Of a stretch of 5,544 nt of DNA, positions 5,011 through 5,544 are shown one piece after another. The stretch spans positions 1-5,544 of the forward strand of contig JAUICS010000119.1 in NCBI GenBank assembly GCA_030427765.1, written 5' to 3'. Numbering within the stretch: the first letter of the stretch is position 1; each line of letters starts with the position of its first letter. Source of the stretch: Alphaproteobacteria bacterium. Its GTDB lineage: Bacteria; Pseudomonadota; Alphaproteobacteria; Micavibrionales; Micavibrionaceae. The notes beneath the pieces are model-generated. The model was not told the DNA's origin. It ran no database searches and worked only from the letters and a program-made list of their open reading frames with translations. The position numbers and the translations under genes are program-made.

Positions 5011-5544
5011 AGATGCCTCTACACCGTATAATATTCCCGACCATGACTGCAGACTCTGCCCCCGTCTGGCAGAGTTTCGTGATGAGAATAAACAAAAATT
5101 TCCTGACAAATTTAACGCACCTGTTCCTGCCTTCGGAAATATCGATGCACCGTTTCTGATCACCGGTCTTGCGCCGGGATTAAAAGGGGCCAATTTTTCA
5201 GGTCGCCCGTTTACAGGTGATTATGCCGGTGACTTGCTTTATGCCACTTTATTGAAACTTGGGTTGGCCGAGGGTGAATATAAAGCACGGCCGGATGACG
5301 GCCTCACACTCAAAAACTGCCGCATTAGCAACGCCGTAAAATGCGTTCCTCCAGCCAATAAGCCGGAAACGCAGGAAATCAAGACCTGTCTGCAATTTAT
5401 CAAAAGTGAAATTCAAGCTATGAAAAATCTGAAGGTGATTTTAACGCTTGGTTTGATAGCACATCAGGCCGTCTTACGTTCTTTTGATCTGAAACCCACG
5501 GCCTATAAATTCGGGCATGCCATGAAACACGATCTCGGGGAGGG
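4994..5544 (+). CDS. Uracil-DNA glycosylase, family 5 (UDGb-like), C-terminus cut off
   Basis: An open frame from the ATG at 4994-4996 runs through 183 codons to the right edge. The enzyme class excises uracil, and often other deaminated bases such as hypoxanthine, from DNA to start base excision repair. The 4Fe-4S cysteines typical of family 4/5 UDGs are present: Cys19 and Cys22 (DCRLCPRL), then Cys117 and Cys132. Motif A reads GLAPGLKGAN (58-67) followed by GRPFTGD (70-76). The GLAP-x3-GAN form lacks the acidic or Asn catalytic residue of other families and marks family 5; family 4 would read GEAPG. NAVKCVPPANKP (113-124) also fits. The second active-site motif (HPS-like) should lie beyond the edge, so perhaps 30-50 residues are missing. 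The start overlaps the NYN stop as TAATG and has AAAGG four bases upstream. A later in-frame ATG (5006-5008) is possible but badly placed for that site. Confidence 0.93.
   Translation, partial: MPGIMPDASTPYNIPDHDCRLCPRLAEFRDENKQKFPDKFNAPVPAFGNIDAPFLITGLAPGLKGANFSGRPFTGDYAGDLLYATLLKLGLAEGEYKARPDDGLTLKNCRISNAVKCVPPANKPETQEIKTCLQFIKSEIQAMKNLKVILTLGLIAHQAVLRSFDLKPTAYKFGHAMKHDLGE

Noticed and set aside
4945..5193. An 82-codon minus-strand frame opposite the NYN-UDG junction
   Set aside because: It runs antisense to the Fe-S and motif A coding region of the glycosylase; its repeated GIMP peptide is only the palindrome read backwards.

Overview
The window looks like a piece of a moderate-GC alphaproteobacterial chromosome. 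The gene order rpoZ, rsh (relA/spoT type), a DUF2062 membrane protein, acpS and a probable lepB on one strand, with an NYN-domain gene and a family-5 uracil-DNA glycosylase running away on the other, resembles the conserved housekeeping cluster I know from Rhodospirillales-like and related alphaproteobacteria. The genus cannot be fixed from this sequence alone. I see no phage, transposon, CRISPR, rRNA or tRNA signal.

Layout: positions 1-113 (minus) hold the acidic N-terminus of a gene cut by the window edge, probably lepB. Positions 193-594 (minus) are acpS, five bases after the stop of a DUF2062 membrane protein at 600-1199 (minus). Positions 1343-3505 (minus) are a full-length bifunctional (p)ppGpp synthetase/hydrolase. 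Positions 3679-4089 (minus) are rpoZ, the RNA polymerase omega subunit, with a strong sigma70-type promoter at 4163-4191. An AT-rich divergent promoter region (4090-4325) separates the leftward genes from the rightward pair: an NYN/LabA-like putative ribonuclease (4326-4994) and a UDG family-5 gene (4994-5544, cut by the right edge). The last two are joined by a TAATG stop/start overlap.

The leftward genes fit a growth-control and envelope group. RSH makes and degrades (p)ppGpp. Omega carries the N-terminal MAR residues that in E. coli form part of ppGpp binding site 1 on RNA polymerase. AcpS activates acyl carrier protein for lipid synthesis. LepB, if that is what the left edge holds, is the signal peptidase.

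The genes themselves are ordinary. The more interesting material lies between them. Four gene junctions carry short duplications with 11-14 bp periods: an 11-bp triplet after rsh, a 14-bp array after rpoZ, an 8-bp repeat/inverted repeat next to the rpoZ -35 box, and a 23-bp palindrome over the NYN stop/UDG start. pdxJ, often found between rsh and acpS in this cluster, is missing. I found no convincing new system; the palindrome over the UDG start codon is the best candidate for undescribed local regulation.
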